Positions 61,921 through 64,000 of a DNA stretch of 64,000 nucleotides are shown here, one piece after another. The stretch comes from Alcaligenes aquatilis (GTDB lineage: Bacteria; Pseudomonadota; Gammaproteobacteria; Burkholderiales; Burkholderiaceae_B): contig NZ_CP022390.1 in NCBI RefSeq assembly GCF_003076515.1, forward strand, positions 496,001 through 560,000, written 5' to 3'. The notes beneath the pieces are model-generated. The model saw only the letters and a list, made by a program, of their open reading frames with translations. It searched no databases and was not told where the DNA came from. The translations under genes and the position numbers were made by a program. The first letter of the stretch is position 1. The number at the start of each line of letters is the position of its first letter.

Positions 61921-62451
61921 ATGAACGATGTAGATCTTGCTCGCTTGGTTAAAACCATGACCGAGGCCCGGCTGACGCTGGCAACCGCAGAATCCTGCAC
62001 AGCAGGTCTGATTGCGTCCACGCTGGCTGACCAAGCGGGGGCGGCAACCGTACTCGATTGTGCTTTTGTGACTTATTCGCCGCAGGCCAAGTATCGATGC
62101 CTGGGCGTCGATCAGCGGGTGCTGGCAGAAAACAATCTGTGCAGTGAAGCAGTGGCACGGGCTATGGCCAAAGGAGCGGCGGAATTGACTCCGGCCAATG
62201 TGATCATTGCCAATACGGGGGTGGCGGACGATATTGCAGAGCCGCAGATTCCGGCCGGGACGCAATGTTTTGCCTGGCTGTTCAAGCCGCAGGATAAATA
62301 TGATCCTTTGGTCGTCTATACCGAAACCATTGTGTTTGATGGGACGCGGGATGAAATCCGTCAGCAAAGTGCGCATCACGCCTTGCTGCGCATCGAGCAT
62401 TGGTTGCGACTGGCCAAACAAGAACGCCAGGGTGTGACCCCTGGCGTTTGA
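61921..62451 (+). CDS. pncC: CinA-family nicotinamide-nucleotide amidase (PncC type)
   Basis: A 176-residue single-domain CinA C-terminal protein. The catalytic AESCTAGL (about residues 22-29) and the conserved VTYSPQAK are present; the former holds the nucleophilic Ser and the latter the Lys of the family. PncC deamidates nicotinamide mononucleotide to nicotinate mononucleotide in NAD recycling. Beyond the active site the sequence is somewhat divergent (QIPAGTQCFAW in place of the more usual PVGTV.fa), so an altered substrate cannot be excluded. A hairpin overlaps its last codons. Confidence 0.88.
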   Translation: MNDVDLARLVKTMTEARLTLATAESCTAGLIASTLADQAGAATVLDCAFVTYSPQAKYRCLGVDQRVLAENNLCSEAVARAMAKGAAELTPANVIIANTGVADDIAEPQIPAGTQCFAWLFKPQDKYDPLVVYTETIVFDGTRDEIRQQSAHHALLRIEHWLRLAKQERQGVTPGV

Positions 62452-62473
62452 TGTGGCGAACTAGCTGGATGAG

Positions 62474-62493
62474 CTAAGCCTGCACAGGCTTAG
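62474..62493. repeat. Palindrome at the aconitase stop codon
   Basis: CTAAGCCTG / CAGGCTTAG perfect inverted repeat overlapping the aconitase stop codon, between convergent genes; no T run, so at most a weak terminator. Confidence 0.6.
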
Positions 62494-64000
62494 TTCTCCA
62501 GGTACTTGCGCCAGACGCGTGGCAGGATACCGCCGTGGCGCCAGTACTCCATGTCCTCGACCGTATCCAGGCGCACGATCACCGGCACGGACTGGGTGCT
62601 GCCATCCAGACGGTGGATGATCAGTTCGGCTTGGGAACGTACCCCCAGGTTTTCTTCCAGGCCTTTCACATCAAAGGTTTCGGTGCCATCCAGACCCAGG
62701 GTGTCGGCATTGGTGCCGTCCTGGAACTGCAGAGGCAGCACACCCATACCGACCAGGTTGGTGCGGTGGATACGCTCAAAGCCTTCTGCGACCACGGCCT
62801 TGACACCCAGCAAAGCGGGGCCCTTGGCGGCGGAGTCGCGCGAGGAGCCGCAACCGTAGTTCTTGCCGGCAATCACCAGCAGGGGAACCTGACGTTCTTG
62901 ATAGGCCTGGGCCGCTTCAAAAATACGCATCACTTCGCCTTCAGGCATCACCTTGGTGACACCGCCTTCCACGCCGGGAACAATCTTGTTGCGCAAACGG
63001 ATGTTGGCGAAGGTCGCACGTTTGACCACTTCGTGGTTGGCACGACGCGTGGTGTAGTTGTTGAAGTCTTTTTGCTCCACCCCCTTGGACAGCAGGAAGT
63101 CAGCGGCAGGCGTACCCAGGCTGATCGAACCTGATGGCGAGATGTGGTCGGTGGTGATGGAGTCACCCAAAATCGCCAGCGGACGCATGCCGCGCAGGTT
63201 GGCCACGGGGGCGGGCTCGCGTTGCAGGCCGTCAAAGTAAGGCGGTTTGCGGATGTAGGTACTGTCGGCTTCCCATGGGTAGTGGCCGCCATTGCTTTCG
63301 CGGGCCAGGGCGTCCCAAGGTTCGCCGCCGTCGTACAGCTCGGCATAGCGTTCGATGAACAGGTCGCGGTCGTAAGCGCCGTGGATAGCTTCTTGTACTT
63401 CGGCCGATTTGGGCCAGATGTCGCTTAGGTAGACGTCTTTACCGTCCTGATCTTTGCCCAGCGGGTCGCGGGTCAGGTCTACATTCAGGTTGCCGGCCAG
63501 GGCGTAGGCTACGACCAGAGCGGGCGATGCCAGGTAAGCAGCACGCACGTTGGCGTGAATACGGCCTTCAAAGTTGCGGTTGCCCGACAGCACGGCGGTG
63601 GCGATCAGCTTTTCCGACTCAATTGCGTTGACGATATTGGCAGGCAGCGGGCCCGAACCACCGTTACACGTGGTGCAGCCAAAACCAGCAATGTTAAAGC
63701 CCAGCACATCCAGGTCATCTTGCAGTTGGGCGCGTTCCAGCACGTCGGCAGTGACCTGGCTACCGGGCACCAGCGAAGTCTTGACCCAAGGCTTGCTGCG
63801 CAGACCACGAGCCACGGCGTTACGGGCCAGCAAACCGGCGGCCATCATATTGGCGGGGTTGGCCGTATTGGTACAGGAGGTAATAGCGGCAATGACCACA
63901 TCGCCATCATTCAGAACAAAGTCCTCGCCTTCCACGGGCACCGCACGTTGCGGGTCGTAAGGACGGCCAGCAATTTTCTGGTGATGGGCGGGGAAGGACT
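62490..64000 (-). CDS. Aconitase family protein (AcnA/AcnD type), 5' part outside the window
   Basis: The C-terminal 503 residues or so of a roughly 900-residue aconitase; the frame stays open to the window edge. It contains AAITSCTNTANP (first cluster Cys), GFGCTTCNGGSGPLP (other two cluster Cys), SGNRNFEGR, LGDSITTDHISPSGSI, and GKNYGCGSSRDSAAKG of the swivel domain. It dehydrates/hydrates citrate to isocitrate, or 2-methylcitrate in the AcnD form. It has mixed features (GFGCTTC and RPPY-like KPPYFDG), so AcnA against AcnD cannot be decided without the N-terminus and upstream neighbours. Confidence 0.95.
   Translation of the reverse strand, partial: SFPAHHQKIAGRPYDPQRAVPVEGEDFVLNDGDVVIAAITSCTNTANPANMMAAGLLARNAVARGLRSKPWVKTSLVPGSQVTADVLERAQLQDDLDVLGFNIAGFGCTTCNGGSGPLPANIVNAIESEKLIATAVLSGNRNFEGRIHANVRAAYLASPALVVAYALAGNLNVDLTRDPLGKDQDGKDVYLSDIWPKSAEVQEAIHGAYDRDLFIERYAELYDGGEPWDALARESNGGHYPWEADSTYIRKPPYFDGLQREPAPVANLRGMRPLAILGDSITTDHISPSGSISLGTPAADFLLSKGVEQKDFNNYTTRRANHEVVKRATFANIRLRNKIVPGVEGGVTKVMPEGEVMRIFEAAQAYQERQVPLLVIAGKNYGCGSSRDSAAKGPALLGVKAVVAEGFERIHRTNLVGMGVLPLQFQDGTNADTLGLDGTETFDVKGLEENLGVRSQAELIIHRLDGSTQSVPVIVRLDTVEDMEYWRHGGILPRVWRKYLEN

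Overview
The window looks like chromosomal DNA of a beta-proteobacterium of the Alcaligenaceae, most probably Alcaligenes or a close relative. This is inferred from the gene mix (partial sox genes with flavocytochrome c, TRAP transport, two FecI/FecR/TonB-receptor loci, DUF3649/DUF3325 iron genes, a FUSC pump with MarR) and from the generally GC-rich, codon-biased genes. No search could be run, so the genus is a judgement. No rRNA, tRNA, insertion sequence, prophage or CRISPR array was seen. The first and last genes are cut by the window edges.

Layout. 1-4.4 kb: end of a flavin disulfide reductase, a TetR regulator, a divergent SDR/LysR pair and a PhnA-type zinc-ribbon protein. 4.5-10 kb: an iron-regulated operon of ECF sigma factor, FecR anti-sigma, TonB receptor and di-haem peroxidase, with two Fur-box-like sites. 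10.1-14.3 kb: iron-dependent alcohol dehydrogenase behind a TRAP transporter. 14.4-18.4 kb: MscS channel, glycine permease with a tandem glycine riboswitch, and aquaporin. 18.9-22 kb: Fur-boxed PepSY/DUF3649/DUF3325 iron operon. 22-25 kb: hypothetical protein, MatC-like carrier and an isochorismatase-fold hydrolase.

25.2-38.1 kb is the sulfur and respiration centre. A minus-strand cluster encodes a flavocytochrome-c-like flavoprotein, SoxY, SoxZ, a mono-haem cytochrome, a second flavoprotein (FccB) and a YeeE-type thiosulfate transporter. A cold-shock gene, a 167-bp tandem repeat array and an OmpR-type two-component system follow. A plus-strand operon then encodes a cbb3-like oxidase subunit I, CcoO, a membrane-anchored di-haem cytochrome and a TsdA-like thiosulfate dehydrogenase. 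Together these could carry electrons from sulfide or thiosulfate to oxygen without SoxAX, SoxB or SoxCD in the window.

38.5-43.4 kb: protein phosphatase and a second Fur-boxed FecI/FecR/TonB siderophore receptor locus. 43.5-52 kb: class V aminotransferase, then efflux genes (a TolC-type lipoprotein on one strand and ytcA-mdtN-mdtO-like genes on the other) enclosing MarC and an amidohydrolase. 52.3-57.4 kb: purine permease, HAD phosphatase, HdeD-like protein, a copper-delivery cluster (DUF2946, SCO, PCuAC) and a 54-residue lipoprotein. 57.4-64 kb: FMN glutamate-synthase-like protein, FUSC pump with MarR regulator, PncC-type amidase and the C-terminal half of an aconitase.

The most interesting points are the TsdA/cbb3-like operon with a PmrA/QseB-style direct repeat in front of it, the flavoprotein paralogue that lacks the FAD-linking cysteine, the 167-bp repeat array, and the riboswitch leader that also holds a strongly initiated 15-codon upstream ORF.
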